Source: CAVZTX01 sp963778375 (GTDB taxonomy: Bacteria > Chloroflexota > Ktedonobacteria > Ktedonobacterales > Ktedonobacteraceae). Taken from it: a DNA stretch of 64,000 nt. The stretch's first letter is position 1, and each line of letters opens with the position of its first letter. The notes below the pieces were generated by a model. It saw only the letters and a list, made by a program, of their open reading frames with translations. It was not told the DNA's origin and did no database searches. The position numbers were made by a program, and so were the translations under genes. The DNA lies in NCBI GenBank assembly GCA_963778375.1, contig CAVZTX010000005.1:139521-203520 (forward strand), in the 5' to 3' direction. Below, one piece after another: positions 1 to 8,851 of the stretch.

Positions 1-363
1 CCCACTCGGCGTCTTCCACGACCGATTGATATTCTTCGCCATCTTCTCTCGATACGCTTGCTGGAGATCGATGCCAGCGTAGTTGGCTAGCTTGAAGATG
101 TAGGCCAGGCAATCAGCCAGTTCTTGCCCCAGGTCTTCGCGGTAGTGCGAGAGGGCTGTGGACATGGCCTCGCCTGGCGCTTGTTCGGGCTGCAAAAGAT
201 TGGCCTGCTTGCAAATCTTCCTGAGGACCTGGGCGACCTCGCCAACTTCGCTGGTTAAAAGCACCATGTTGAAGAGGATGTCGGGGTCGAAATTATTCTT
301 CTCATCCAACCATTGGTGAAACGCCTGGAAATCCTCGATGGTCTTCATCTCGTTTGGAAACAT
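1..363 (-). CDS. MazG-like nucleotide pyrophosphohydrolase, 3' end beyond window
   Basis: The gene starts at the ATG complementary to 361-363 and stays open for 121 codons to the left edge. The visible protein is one helical MazG-like domain. A 'SEVGEVAQ' stretch near residue 38 and 'QELADCLAY' near residue 80 give the E-rich and ExxD metal-binding patterns of all-alpha NTP pyrophosphohydrolases. They are followed by the family-like 'LANYAGIDLQQA' and 'EKMAKN'. Such enzymes hydrolyse (d)NTPs to NMP and pyrophosphate for nucleotide-pool cleaning; the substrate cannot be told here. It begins 21 bp after the argS stop on the same strand, so the two are probably co-transcribed. Family assignment is fairly sure; the C-terminus is not visible. 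Confidence 0.8.
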   Translation of the reverse strand, partial: MFPNEMKTIEDFQAFHQWLDEKNNFDPDILFNMVLLTSEVGEVAQVLRKICKQANLLQPEQAPGEAMSTALSHYREDLGQELADCLAYIFKLANYAGIDLQQAYREKMAKNINRSWKTPSG

Positions 364-384
364 AAACCCGCCACCTACGCTCCT

Positions 385-2424
385 TTAAATTCGTTCCAAG
401 GGAATGAAGCCTAGTACGCGTAGGGCGTTATCCATTGTCTGCATCGTAGCCCTTACCAGCATGGCACGGAACGCTTTCACCTGCTCGGTGGTTTCTTTGA
501 GAATTGGCGGGGTGTGCTCGTAGAAGTCGCTGAAGTGGGCTGCCAGGTCATAGGCGTAGGAGGCGAGTGTGTTGGGGGCAAGCTGCGCAGAGGCTTCAGC
601 CAGCGTACGTGGGTAGGCGTCGATGTGGCGCAGCAGTTCCCACTCGCTTTGCTCTAACTGTTCGGGTAGGGCTTCCAGGTGCTCCTGCTCCTCGTAGCCC
701 AATTCGTGCAGGCGGCGTAGAATGCTGTTGGCACGTGCATAGGCATATTGCAGGTACACACCGGTATCGCCGTTCGCGCGTAGTGCCTCATCCATGTCCA
801 GAGCAATGATCTGTTGCAGGCCAAAGCGTACCATAAAGTAACGAATAGCTGACGCTGCTAGAATAGCCGCCGTCTCCTCCGGTAAGTCCTCTTTGGCTTC
901 ACGCATCCTTTTCGTTGCGGCGTTAATCAGGTCGTCTGCCTTGATCTCGATGCCTTTGCGGCCGGACATCGGGTAGAACTCGCGTCCATCTGAGGTATCT
1001 ACTCCCAGACTTGCGGCGGTGGAGGCTGAGAGAGTGATGACCTCGTAGGCAAGGTGTACCGAGTTATCGGCCTGTTCCGTGTAGCCCAAGCGGCGTAGAC
1101 TCTCGTATACAACCTGTTGTAGATAAGACTGGCGCACATCGATCACTGTAATGACCTTTTTAGCGTGACCAAAGCGCTTAGGATCAGCCTCTTCGTCTGC
1201 TGGAATATTATCCTGGAGCGTTCGCATCGACCAAAGCATACGACCATCGGCCTGCCGACCCCAGGGAACGAAGTGGAACTGCACCCCTATCTCTGGATCA
1301 TCGGTCAGGCCAAATTTCCAGAGCTGGTAGGCGATATCCTTGGCCGTATAGGTTGCCGTGCCGTCACTTCTGACGAGTATTTTATCGCTTGCGTGGTCTC
1401 CATCTTCCGTTTGAACATCCCCATTGCCAAAGGGAAGTATCCAACAACCTGCCGCTGGGCCGGTCTCAGGCTTTTCCAGCAAGCCGTGATTGCGTAACAT
1501 CTCAAAGGTACGTTCCCAGAGGCCAGCATGCAGGATAGCCGATTCCCAGGTCAACAGGTCATATGAGATGTTTAGCCGCGCCATTGTCTTAAGATGAGTA
1601 TGTACAATGTGGTGAGACAGATCCGACGCTAACAAAGAAAAATCAACCCCAAGAGAGGAATCGCTGCCATGCTCAATGGCGCGCAGTACCTTTTTGCGCA
1701 GCTCTAGCAGCTCTGGATGGTCCTGGTATGCCTTTCCAACCGCAACATATACCCGCGAACAGAAGTAATCGAAGGGTTCCCCTGGCAATTGCGAGTTGCC
1801 CTCGGGAAGCTGTAACTCGCCTGCATTGAGCAACGTGAAGCCGACCACAACATCCGCAACCTGGACACCGGAATCGTCAATATAGTTCTGGGTTTCAACT
1901 TGATAGCCTTGTGAGCGTAACATGCGTACAACGGTATCGCCAAGGCAAGAGTTGCGCAGATGTCCTACGTGCGCGGCCTTGTTGCTGTTCACTGCCGTAT
2001 GCTCGACAACTACCTTCGTGCCAACACCGATCTCGTTCTGTCCGAAATCGGGTCCTTCCTCTATCACACGCTCGATAATGTCTCGTCCCAAAGCGCTCCG
2101 GTTCAAGAGAAAATTCAGATAACCCGGCTTGGTAACGGTAATTTCCTGGATACCAGGCAGGTTCATTCCACGAAGTAGCGTCGCCAATGTTTCAGCGATC
2201 ACCATCGGTGGACGACCCAACTTATTTTTGCCCGCCCACGACATCACAGGCATAGAATAGTCGCCAAAGCTGGCCTGTGCCGAAAAACGCATATCAACCG
2301 GCAGTTGTTCAACATCGAAATCTATAGATTCCTGGGCAAGATATTCAAGGGCTGCCTGTTTAACAAGATTCGTGAGATATTCATAAATATCCTTTGGTTT
2401 GGACGCAAAACTGGTTACTGACAT
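385..2424 (-). CDS. argS: Arginine--tRNA ligase
   Basis: A 679-aa class Ia aminoacyl-tRNA synthetase that charges tRNA-Arg in the cytoplasm. An N-terminal additional domain (about residues 1-110) leads into the catalytic core. The HIGH signature is 'HVGHLRNS' at 152-159, preceded by 'VVVEHTAVNSNKAAHVGH', typical of ArgRS. The KMSKS-equivalent loop is the degenerate 'MSGRKG' found in many ArgRS. The C-terminal DALR-type anticodon domain ends in 'LRVLGFIPLERI'. At 679 residues it is longer than the usual 550-600, with extra sequence inside the catalytic half. It precedes the mazG-like gene on the same strand. Confidence 0.96.
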   Translation of the reverse strand: MSVTSFASKPKDIYEYLTNLVKQAALEYLAQESIDFDVEQLPVDMRFSAQASFGDYSMPVMSWAGKNKLGRPPMVIAETLATLLRGMNLPGIQEITVTKPGYLNFLLNRSALGRDIIERVIEEGPDFGQNEIGVGTKVVVEHTAVNSNKAAHVGHLRNSCLGDTVVRMLRSQGYQVETQNYIDDSGVQVADVVVGFTLLNAGELQLPEGNSQLPGEPFDYFCSRVYVAVGKAYQDHPELLELRKKVLRAIEHGSDSSLGVDFSLLASDLSHHIVHTHLKTMARLNISYDLLTWESAILHAGLWERTFEMLRNHGLLEKPETGPAAGCWILPFGNGDVQTEDGDHASDKILVRSDGTATYTAKDIAYQLWKFGLTDDPEIGVQFHFVPWGRQADGRMLWSMRTLQDNIPADEEADPKRFGHAKKVITVIDVRQSYLQQVVYESLRRLGYTEQADNSVHLAYEVITLSASTAASLGVDTSDGREFYPMSGRKGIEIKADDLINAATKRMREAKEDLPEETAAILAASAIRYFMVRFGLQQIIALDMDEALRANGDTGVYLQYAYARANSILRRLHELGYEEQEHLEALPEQLEQSEWELLRHIDAYPRTLAEASAQLAPNTLASYAYDLAAHFSDFYEHTPPILKETTEQVKAFRAMLVRATMQTMDNALRVLGFIPLERI

Positions 2425-2515
2425 GATTCCTCATTTCGATCTGATCTTTATTGCAATGCAAGCTTGCAGATTCTCTATATTTAAGTTATGACCAACTATA
2501 GCGTAGCTTTCCCGT

Positions 2516-2632
2516 ATGGTCAAGCATTTTGTGAAGGCATTAAAAATTGGTGGAGGAATTGCAAGGGACGAAGGCTCGGTTGAGGAGGCAAAGGAAGCCT
2601 GGCACAATCTCAAGGCGCAAGTAGGTAGATAG
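2516..2632 (+). CDS. Possible small protein, 38 aa, unknown
   Basis: An ATG at 2516 opens 38 codons ending in TAG at 2630-2632. The product is Lys/Glu-rich and looks helical at its C-terminus ('SVEEAKEAWHNLKAQVGR'). A promoter-like pair TTGCAG (2464-2469), 17-bp spacer, TATGAC (2487-2492) lies upstream, and a strong hairpin begins 11 bp after the stop. There is no convincing Shine-Dalgarno sequence. I do not recognise a family. The promoter, ORF and hairpin arrangement is the only support, so this may be chance or a small RNA. Confidence 0.3.
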   Translation: MVKHFVKALKIGGGIARDEGSVEEAKEAWHNLKAQVGR

Positions 2633-2642
2633 GTCGGCCTTG

Positions 2643-2705
2643 GTACTAACACACGTAGGGACCTCGCTGACATCACATCAGCGAGGTCCTTTCATGTGTT
2701 AGTAC
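2643..2705. terminator. Long composite hairpin, likely terminator
   Basis: Two nested perfect inverted repeats. Outer arms are GTACTAACACA (2643-2653) and TGTGTTAGTAC (2695-2705). Inner arms are GGACCTCGCTGA (2659-2670) and TCAGCGAGGTCC (2678-2689) around a 7-nt loop. On the plus strand TTTC follows the inner stem. It lies 30 bp beyond the acetate-transporter stop on the minus strand and just after the small plus-strand ORF, so it could end transcription in either direction. Confidence 0.55.
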
Positions 2706-2734
2706 AACCTGGATTCTCTACATTGCCAGCGAAA

Positions 2735-3403
2735 TTAAGGCCGTGGCCATGTTGGCAATGTGAACGCAGATTTGGCAGAGAGCAGAACAGCGGCTAGCGC
2801 GTCGTACCATGCGATCAGAGCGGTGATAATGCCGAGCCAGCCACCTATTTGAACCCAGGTCAAGCTGCCGCTACCTGGCGTTGGTAAACCTGAAAGCCAC
2901 CCAATCGTTAATGCCACAAAGGTCAGGAATAGAAAGCCGAACACTGCCATGGTGACCAGGGTGCTTCTCAGCGTTGCAAGGAACATCAAGAGGGTGAAGA
3001 TCGTCCAACCCAGGAAGAAGACACCTACGGCTGCATTCACATCTGACCCTGTCCCGCTTAGATCAACAAGGTTTAGGCCTGACTTGCCTCCGACAGTGAA
3101 CAGAGGTAAAAGGGTAAAAGCGACGGCCATCCAGAACCCTCCGTAAGAACAGAAGGCTGTAGCAGCGAAGGTATTGTTTGTCCGAAATGCCTGTATACCT
3201 GCAACAAGCTGGACAAGGCCACCATAGAAGAGTGCGAGACCGAGAGCGATTGGTAGCGCTGCATTTCCTTTGGAAAAAAGGAATCCAGCATTAGAGGAAC
3301 TGAGGACGAATGTAGTAAGTGCGAAGGCGCTAAGGCCTAAAGGACCAGGGTTTGCGACGGCTGGAGCTGCTGCTTCAGCCCGTTCTTCTGCATATTGGGC
3401 CAT
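2735..3403 (-). CDS. Acetate uptake transporter, GPR1/FUN34/YaaH family
   Basis: A 222-aa inner-membrane protein. Residues 18-24 are NPGPLGL, the family signature just before the first of six hydrophobic segments (from 'LSAFALTTFVLS'). The start at 3403 gives the family N-terminus and has an AAAGGTGG ribosome site; the longer frame upstream encodes an unlikely His/Cys-rich extension. Characterised relatives (SatP/YaaH) import acetate and succinate with protons. The gene stands alone, preceded by a 413-bp non-coding region and followed by a long hairpin. Confidence 0.9.
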   Translation of the reverse strand: MAQYAEERAEAAAPAVANPGPLGLSAFALTTFVLSSSNAGFLFSKGNAALPIALGLALFYGGLVQLVAGIQAFRTNNTFAATAFCSYGGFWMAVAFTLLPLFTVGGKSGLNLVDLSGTGSDVNAAVGVFFLGWTIFTLLMFLATLRSTLVTMAVFGFLFLTFVALTIGWLSGLPTPGSGSLTWVQIGGWLGIITALIAWYDALAAVLLSAKSAFTLPTWPRP

Positions 3404-3816
3404 GAAGGTTCCCACCTTTCGTGAAATGACTAGCAATACATGTATATACACACATCGGTGCATACTGGGCGAACCCGATGTTCGACCCGGTTGCATCTGC
3501 TTGTCGCAGGCACCATTGCCTACAAGAGTAGGTAGGATACATCATCCACTAACCGGCGTGGATGAAAGAAAAGATGACCGAAATGGGAAAAAACTTCACA
3601 CAGCGATAACTGCGTGTAACGAGGTACATAATGAAGATAGGTGTGCTGGTATGCCTCCTTTCTATAGATGTGGTCTATCTATAAGTGAGGTTAGTCCAGT
3701 CGCCAGATCACATCTCTGTGGTTGCTTGGTGACTGCGCTTAGAAATTATTATAGCATATAAATAGCCAATTGTGGCGTTTTTCTGGCTATTTTCGCCGGA
3801 ATCTACGCTGGTAGAG
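3404..3816. other. 413-bp intergenic region with an inverted repeat
   Basis: No gene with coding character was seen. The only structure I can point to is a perfect 7-bp inverted repeat TATAGAT (3663-3669) / ATCTATA (3677-3683) with a 7-nt centre. It is a possible operator site upstream of the acetate transporter; no regulator can be named. Confidence 0.35.
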
Positions 3817-4530
3817 CTATTCAGGTTGATTGGGGCGTAGCGCAACCAGATCGGGGTCAGTGAGCGCAAATTCTCTCGTTTGAGGATAGAGAGCGAACGC
3901 TTGCTGCAGGGGTGCCGAAGCCTTCTCAATCCTGCTATGCGTGGCATAAAAGCAAGCCAGGTTATAGAGCACATAGCCTTGCAAGGTTTCCGGGACCCCA
4001 GCCTCAAGGACTCTCCTAGTCCAGACTTCATAGGTCTCTAGTGCGCGTTCGAGATCGTTACGGTCGGCATAATACTGCGCCAGATGGTTCTGGGTATGCT
4101 CGTAGCAATTGCCCATGAAGGAAGTGTATAGCGGCATTCCGTCCTGCATCCAGTCGAAGCGGTTGAAGGCCGTCAGATCTTCCTCTGACAGTTGATGGGT
4201 GAGTGCGATAAGATCTGCGTACACGTGATCAGATTCAGCAATGATATCTGGCCAGGAACGATAGCGTTGCTCTTCGAATATGAGGGGGTTGAGTTCCTCA
4301 AAGTCTTCAGATTTGGGCCGTGGCACCTTCTGAAGGAGGGCCTGCACTATAAGCACGAGGCGCTGACGCCAGAAAGTCATGTGAGCTACGTGATCTTTGG
4401 CAGCCCACAGCTCCGGTGTGCCGATGGCAGCCCGTTCAGCAGGGGTCAACTCCTGCATGAACGTGTTCTGACCGATCTGAGCTTGACGCAAGAGATCAAT
4501 TAGGGTGGGCTTAAAAGCATGTTGAGTCAT
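3817..4530 (-). CDS. DinB/ClbS-fold protein with a C-terminal TPR-like tail
   Basis: A 237-aa cytoplasmic protein. Residues 1-165 look like a DinB/DfsB four-helix bundle: 'ELWAAKDHVAHMTFW' near residues 39-53 carries the first conserved histidine and 'ENHLAQYY'-type helices follow. The last 65 residues ('YVLYNLACFYATHSRIEKA', then 'DPDLVALRPNQ') match the short TPR end-of-group motif seen in uncharacterised proteins. DinB-fold proteins include metal-dependent thiol transferases and the colibactin self-protection protein ClbS, but no reaction can be assigned. The start at 4530 has a GTGAGGAAG ribosome site. Confidence 0.7.
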   Translation of the reverse strand: MTQHAFKPTLIDLLRQAQIGQNTFMQELTPAERAAIGTPELWAAKDHVAHMTFWRQRLVLIVQALLQKVPRPKSEDFEELNPLIFEEQRYRSWPDIIAESDHVYADLIALTHQLSEEDLTAFNRFDWMQDGMPLYTSFMGNCYEHTQNHLAQYYADRNDLERALETYEVWTRRVLEAGVPETLQGYVLYNLACFYATHSRIEKASAPLQQAFALYPQTREFALTDPDLVALRPNQPE

Positions 4531-4772
4531 AGATTTTCTTCCTCACTTCTTTCTTGTGAAATGGAAGAGAGTATGTTCATGAATACCCTCACAGGTTTTC
4601 TGTTATCGATGAAGAACATTATCTCATAACCAACAATCATATAGTGCGTCCTATCTTTTCGTCAAAAAACACTGATAGACCATATGCGTTTAATAGCTTG
4701 CCCCTACATATCTTCAAATGTTACACTTAACATAAGTTAGTCAGTTGTCTCACAGCACGAAGAGGTGAAGTC

Positions 4773-5957
4773 ATGCAGGATATCTATATCATCGACGGAG
4801 CACGTACGCCTGTAGGCGTATTACAGGGGTCGCTTTCCGACGTTAGCGCCATTGATCTTGGCGTCATCGCCGCAAAGGGAGCCTTAGAGCGAAGCGGCGT
4901 TGATCCTCAATTAGTTGACCAGGTTGTCATAGGTAATGTGATCCAAACAAGTAAGGATGCTATTTATTTTGCACGCCATGTAGCGCTCAAGGCAGGTTTG
5001 CCTATCGAGACGCCAGCATTGACGGTAAATCGCCTATGCGGCTCCGGTTTGCAGGCAATTGTGAGCGCGGCACAAATGTTGCAGTTGGGCGAGGGACGGA
5101 TTGCGCTCGCAGGTGGCGCTGAAAATATGACACAAGCTCCTCACGTTCTGCGTGGCGCACGGACTGGCTACAAGTTAGGTCAGGCCCCACAATTGGAAGA
5201 CAGCTTGTGGGAAGCCCTGGTGGATAGCTACGTCGGCTGCGGCATGGCGATCACAGCCGAAAATCTGGCCGAGAAATATGGAATTACACGCGAAGAGGTG
5301 GATCGCTATGCATTGCGCAGCCAGACAGCGGCTCGTCGTGCACAACAAGCAGGATTGTTAGCAGAGGAAATCGTGCCTGTCACCGTCAAAGACCGCAAGG
5401 GCAATCCCGTCGAAATCACTCAGGATGAAGGCATCCGCGATACATCGATGGAGGCGCTGGCGAAACTCGCATCACGTTTCCGCAAAGGCGGTGTGGTCAC
5501 GCCCGGTAACGCCAGTGGCATCAATGATGCTGGTGCATGTGTCATCCTGGCAACTGGGGATGCCGTCCAACAGCATAACCTGAAACCTCTGGCTCGCCTC
5601 ATTTCCTGGGGCGTAGTGGGTGTGCCGCCCGAAATTATGGGTATTGGACCTGCACCCGCTATTCGCCAGGCCCTTAAAAGGGCAGATTTGGGCGTATCCG
5701 ATCTTGATCGCGTTGAGGTCAACGAGGCGTTCTCGCCGCAATACCTGGCGGTGGAGAAAGAACTCGGCCTGAATCGCGACAAGACGAATGTAAATGGCGG
5801 AGCTATCTCCATTGGGCATCCGCTGGCCGCAAGTGGGGCACGTGTGACCCTCACACTCATGTATGAGTTACGACGCCAGCATCTCAAATATGGTGCTGCC
5901 TCTCTATGCATTGGTGGTGGCCAGGGCATTGCCGCCATCATCGAGAACGTCCAATAG
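4773..5957 (+). CDS. Acetyl-CoA C-acetyltransferase (thiolase)
   Basis: A 394-aa thiolase that condenses two acetyl-CoA to acetoacetyl-CoA or cleaves 3-ketoacyl-CoA. The nucleophile is C89 in 'NRLCGSGLQAI', and H349 ('GHPLAASGAR') and C379 ('CIGGGQG') complete the active site. The length is normal for the family. An AGAGGTG ribosome site precedes the ATG. A DinB-fold gene follows after 9 bp, so they probably form a two-gene unit. A 3-hydroxybutyrate dehydrogenase on the opposite strand 700 bp away fits ketone-body or polyhydroxybutyrate metabolism, but the link is only inferred. Confidence 0.93.
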   Translation: MQDIYIIDGARTPVGVLQGSLSDVSAIDLGVIAAKGALERSGVDPQLVDQVVIGNVIQTSKDAIYFARHVALKAGLPIETPALTVNRLCGSGLQAIVSAAQMLQLGEGRIALAGGAENMTQAPHVLRGARTGYKLGQAPQLEDSLWEALVDSYVGCGMAITAENLAEKYGITREEVDRYALRSQTAARRAQQAGLLAEEIVPVTVKDRKGNPVEITQDEGIRDTSMEALAKLASRFRKGGVVTPGNASGINDAGACVILATGDAVQQHNLKPLARLISWGVVGVPPEIMGIGPAPAIRQALKRADLGVSDLDRVEVNEAFSPQYLAVEKELGLNRDKTNVNGGAISIGHPLAASGARVTLTLMYELRRQHLKYGAASLCIGGGQGIAAIIENVQ

Positions 5958-5966
5958 GAGAACTAC

Positions 5967-6428
5967 ATGCCTAGAGACACCCGTGAACCACAAGAAGTAC
6001 TGGCCCACGTCACCCAATCACGAGTTGCGCTCACCTCTGCAATTTATGGATTGAGCGAAGCCGAACTGACAACGGAAGGTCCTGCCGGCAAATGGTCGGT
6101 CAAGGACCTGATGGCTCACATTGCACGCTGGGAAGAAGTCTGCCTTGATGAACTCCAAAGGCACATGCGTGGAGAGCAGCCGACAGGCGACTATCGAGAT
6201 GCGCTCCCATATAACGAGCAATGGGAAGGTGAACTCTCGGCACTGACATTGCAGGAGAGCATCGAGATGTTCGAGAACGCTCACTATCGCCTCTTTGGCC
6301 TGCTGTCCGCTCTCACACCAGGGCAATGGGACGGATACATTCGCGCCTGGGTACGTGGCTCAACCTGGCATCATTTTGAAGAACACAGCGAACAAATTCG
6401 TGCCTGGAAAGCTGGAAGACATTCGTAG
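5967..6428 (+). CDS. DinB-fold / ClbS-DfsB family protein
   Basis: A 153-aa protein with the hallmark 'KWSVKDLMAHIARWEE' helix of the ClbS/DfsB subgroup and a C-terminal 'TWHHFEEHSEQI', giving histidines spaced as in DinB-like metal sites. It starts 9 bp after the thiolase stop behind AGGAGAA. This is the second DinB-fold gene within 2.5 kb; the other lies at 3817-4530 on the opposite strand. The role is unknown; related proteins act in stress or small-molecule protection. Confidence 0.75.
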   Translation: MPRDTREPQEVLAHVTQSRVALTSAIYGLSEAELTTEGPAGKWSVKDLMAHIARWEEVCLDELQRHMRGEQPTGDYRDALPYNEQWEGELSALTLQESIEMFENAHYRLFGLLSALTPGQWDGYIRAWVRGSTWHHFEEHSEQIRAWKAGRHS

Positions 6429-6531
6429 CTGAAGGTTAGGGAAAGATATTGAGAGGGGCGAGTTCCCACAGCGGAGGCAAGCCTTCTATGCATTAACTTC
6501 AGTACTGTTGTCACACTGAGTGAAAGTCCCG

Positions 6532-6604
6532 TTGTCATCCTGAGCGGAGCGAAGGATCTGTGCGCTACCCGACGAGAGATCCTTCGCTCCGCTCAGGATG
6601 ACAA
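6532..6604. repeat. Palindromic repeat element, family A copy 1
   Basis: Perfect 28-nt arms (6532-6559 and 6577-6604) around a 17-nt loop. The core is GTCATCCTGAGC..GAAGGATCT and its complement. Related copies lie at 20968-21035 and 40256-40327. This copy sits between two convergent genes, where it could also act as a bidirectional terminator. Confidence 0.85.
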
Positions 6605-6651
6605 ATCAGGATGACAGATGGCGGGGCTTGCCTCAGCCCGGGAGGCTTTTA

Positions 6652-7422
6652 TTAATGAGCTGTCCAACCGCAGTCAATTGTCAGCGCGCTGCCTGTAATA
6701 CCACTTGCGTCGTCTGAGCAGAGATAGGCTGCAACCTTCGCCACCTCCTCAGGCTCGAGCAGGCGACGGATAGGTGCCTCGGCGACCATAATCTTTTCCA
6801 CCACCTCGGATTCCGGAATGCCATGCACCTGAGCCTGCGAAGCGATTTGCTTCTCTACCAGCGCCGTTCGTACATACGATGGGCAGATCGCATTGCATGT
6901 GACTCCATGCTCCGCACCCTCCAACGCTGTAACGCGGGTAAGTCCCAGCAAACCATGCTTTGCTGCTACATAGGCGGATTTGAAGGCCGAAGCACGCAAC
7001 GCATGTACGGAGGCAATGTTGACAATACGTCCCCAGTGATTTGCATACATTATTGGTAGCGCGGCCTTCGTCAGCAGAAATGGCGCGGTGAGCATAATAT
7101 CGATAATTTGACGCCACTTTGATTCGGGAAATTCCGTAATTGGCGCAACATGTTGAATGCCCGCGTTATTCACCAGAATGTCCACGCGTCCCTCGACTGC
7201 AAGCGTATCGGCAACAAGCTGTTGGCAGTCGCGTTCGCTTGACATATCGGCCAGTTGGAAGCGTGCAGAAGGTAATTCTGCCGTCACGGCTCGTCCGTTT
7301 TTCTCATCGATATCAGATAACGTTACATGTACGCCTCGCGTTGTCAGGTCACGTGCAATTGCCAGCCCGATGCCGCTGGCGGCTCCCGTGACAATAGCAA
7401 CCTTCCCTGCCAGGTCTGCCAT
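6652..7422 (-). CDS. bdhA: 3-hydroxybutyrate dehydrogenase (SDR family)
   Basis: A 256-aa NAD-dependent short-chain dehydrogenase that interconverts 3-hydroxybutyrate and acetoacetate. The Rossmann motif TGAASGIG is at 12-19, 'NNAGIQHVAPI' follows beta-4, and the catalytic residues are S138, Y151 and K155 (YVAAK). The 'AGIQHVAPITEFPESKW' stretch is characteristic of the BdhA subgroup. The start at 7422 follows AGGAAGGAAGG; an upstream in-frame start would add 22 non-family residues. It is the last gene of a leftward cluster after the small membrane protein gene. Confidence 0.88.
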   Translation of the reverse strand: MADLAGKVAIVTGAASGIGLAIARDLTTRGVHVTLSDIDEKNGRAVTAELPSARFQLADMSSERDCQQLVADTLAVEGRVDILVNNAGIQHVAPITEFPESKWRQIIDIMLTAPFLLTKAALPIMYANHWGRIVNIASVHALRASAFKSAYVAAKHGLLGLTRVTALEGAEHGVTCNAICPSYVRTALVEKQIASQAQVHGIPESEVVEKIMVAEAPIRRLLEPEEVAKVAAYLCSDDASGITGSALTIDCGWTAH

Positions 7423-7465
7423 GTTTCCTTCCTTCCTGATTAGTGTGTTCGCCTTACGAAAAAGC

Positions 7466-7849
7466 TTATGCCTTGCTGACTCGTGCAATCCTGCTCTGTC
7501 TTGCTAATGTTGTCTCAATCAAGCCGACGACTGCAACGGCAAGGATAAGATGTATCAGCGTCGCGGGTAGACCCGTGAAATTTGTACGCCATTGAAGGTA
7601 ACCAACGACCATCGTGCAGATTGCCAGCAGAACTGTGACACTTTGCAACGTGCGAATTTGCGAATTGTTGCCCACAGCGGTCGCAGGCAGAAACAACGTC
7701 GCAATTGATAGTATCAGCACAAATATTGCGCAGATAATATGAATAGTGATCAATGCGGGAATTGCACCGGTAAACAGCCACATGACCAGACCTATAAGGA
7801 GGGCGAGTGTGGCAAACAGGCGTAACGACATTCTAATTCCAGTTATCAA
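7466..7849 (-). CDS. Small four-helix membrane protein, unknown function
   Basis: A protein of up to 127 aa with four hydrophobic segments (about residues 8-28, 31-52, 67-85 and 94-114) and a basic C-terminus. I do not recognise a family. A GAGGTG ribosome site is correctly placed for a TTG start at 7849; the ATG at 7831 lacks a good one, so the TTG is preferred. It lies between menA-like (73 bp upstream) and bdhA (43 bp downstream), in an apparent operon. Confidence 0.7.
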   Translation of the reverse strand: MITGIRMSLRLFATLALLIGLVMWLFTGAIPALITIHIICAIFVLILSIATLFLPATAVGNNSQIRTLQSVTVLLAICTMVVGYLQWRTNFTGLPATLIHLILAVAVVGLIETTLARQSRIARVSKA

Positions 7850-7922
7850 TGTACCTTCACCTCGATAAAATTATTTTCTGCAAGAGATTGTATCGCGTCC
7901 ATCCCCTCTTGCCAAGTCTTCC

Positions 7923-8846
7923 CTACACATGTGCAAAGCCGCGTACCAGCAGCGCCGCAATAATCAGCAATGCCAACTGAAGATCAGCATTAAAGTTGGC
8001 GGCCATCAGCTTCAGATACCGCTTTAAATCACCGCTTGCCTGGCGCAGCGCAAACAGTACAGGAATAATCGTGAATGCAGCAATTACGCTGTACCAGGGA
8101 AAGACCGACAGCAGGGCATTCATGAAGACCGTAAGCGCGATGAGAAAGAGCAGGATAGCCCCTGCGATACGTGCTCCATTTTCACCGAGTGCAACGATCG
8201 GCGTAATTTTCCCAACCGTTTTGTCAGCACGCCAGTGTAGAAAGTGATGAAAGTAGAGCACCGCAGTTGTAAAAAGGCCAATTGGCAAAGAGGCAAGCAG
8301 CGCAGAGAGCGTGACGGTTCCTGTCTGAATATAGTATGAACCGACAAGTGGCAAGATGCCGAATGAGATCAGAATATCCACTTCACCAAGCCCGCGCCCA
8401 ATATAAGCCAGACGTAGCGGGGGAGCGACGTAAAAGTATGCGAGTAGAAAACCTGCCGCGCCAAAGGCTAATGCCCAGGGCCGAAAAATCGTCAGCACAA
8501 TGCCGCAGAGCAGAGCTACCGCGAAACATCCAATTGCCAGCCCTCGATAAGCTCGCAAGGAAAGCCGCCCATTGAGTAAGAATTGGGAGCCTGTGGTGAG
8601 CGTTTTCCCTTCCGGCATAATTGCATATGCCGCCTGGTCTGCACCCTCGGCAAAATCAAAGACATCGTTGATGACGTTTGCACCAAGATGCGCGGCTAAT
8701 GCGCCAAGCAGTGCCAGGAGAAACAATCCCCACTGAAAATGTCCGTTCTGTTCCCATGCCAGCACCGAGCCGATAACCACAGGCGCTATCATTACGGGCA
8801 GCGTACGTGCGCGTGTGACCTGCAGGAAAAGTTGAAAGCGGTTCAT
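7923..8846 (-). CDS. menA: UbiA-family prenyltransferase, probably 1,4-dihydroxy-2-naphthoate polyprenyltransferase
   Basis: A 307-aa integral membrane protein of the UbiA superfamily. The first Asp-rich motif is NDVFD (60-64) in 'GANVINDVFDFAEGAD', the prenyl-diphosphate/Mg2+ site. The N-terminal 'TRARTLPVMIAPVVIGS' and 'YFHHFLHWRADKTVGK' are MenA-like, and about eight hydrophobic helices follow. MenA attaches the isoprenoid tail in menaquinone synthesis. The start at 8846 follows GGAGAGGAG. The upstream flavin-type gene ends only 5 bp before it, implying co-transcription. Other UbiA enzymes use different aromatic acceptors, so the exact substrate is inferred. Confidence 0.8.
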   Translation of the reverse strand: MNRFQLFLQVTRARTLPVMIAPVVIGSVLAWEQNGHFQWGLFLLALLGALAAHLGANVINDVFDFAEGADQAAYAIMPEGKTLTTGSQFLLNGRLSLRAYRGLAIGCFAVALLCGIVLTIFRPWALAFGAAGFLLAYFYVAPPLRLAYIGRGLGEVDILISFGILPLVGSYYIQTGTVTLSALLASLPIGLFTTAVLYFHHFLHWRADKTVGKITPIVALGENGARIAGAILLFLIALTVFMNALLSVFPWYSVIAAFTIIPVLFALRQASGDLKRYLKLMAANFNADLQLALLIIAALLVRGFAHV

Positions 8847-8851
8847 AGCTT

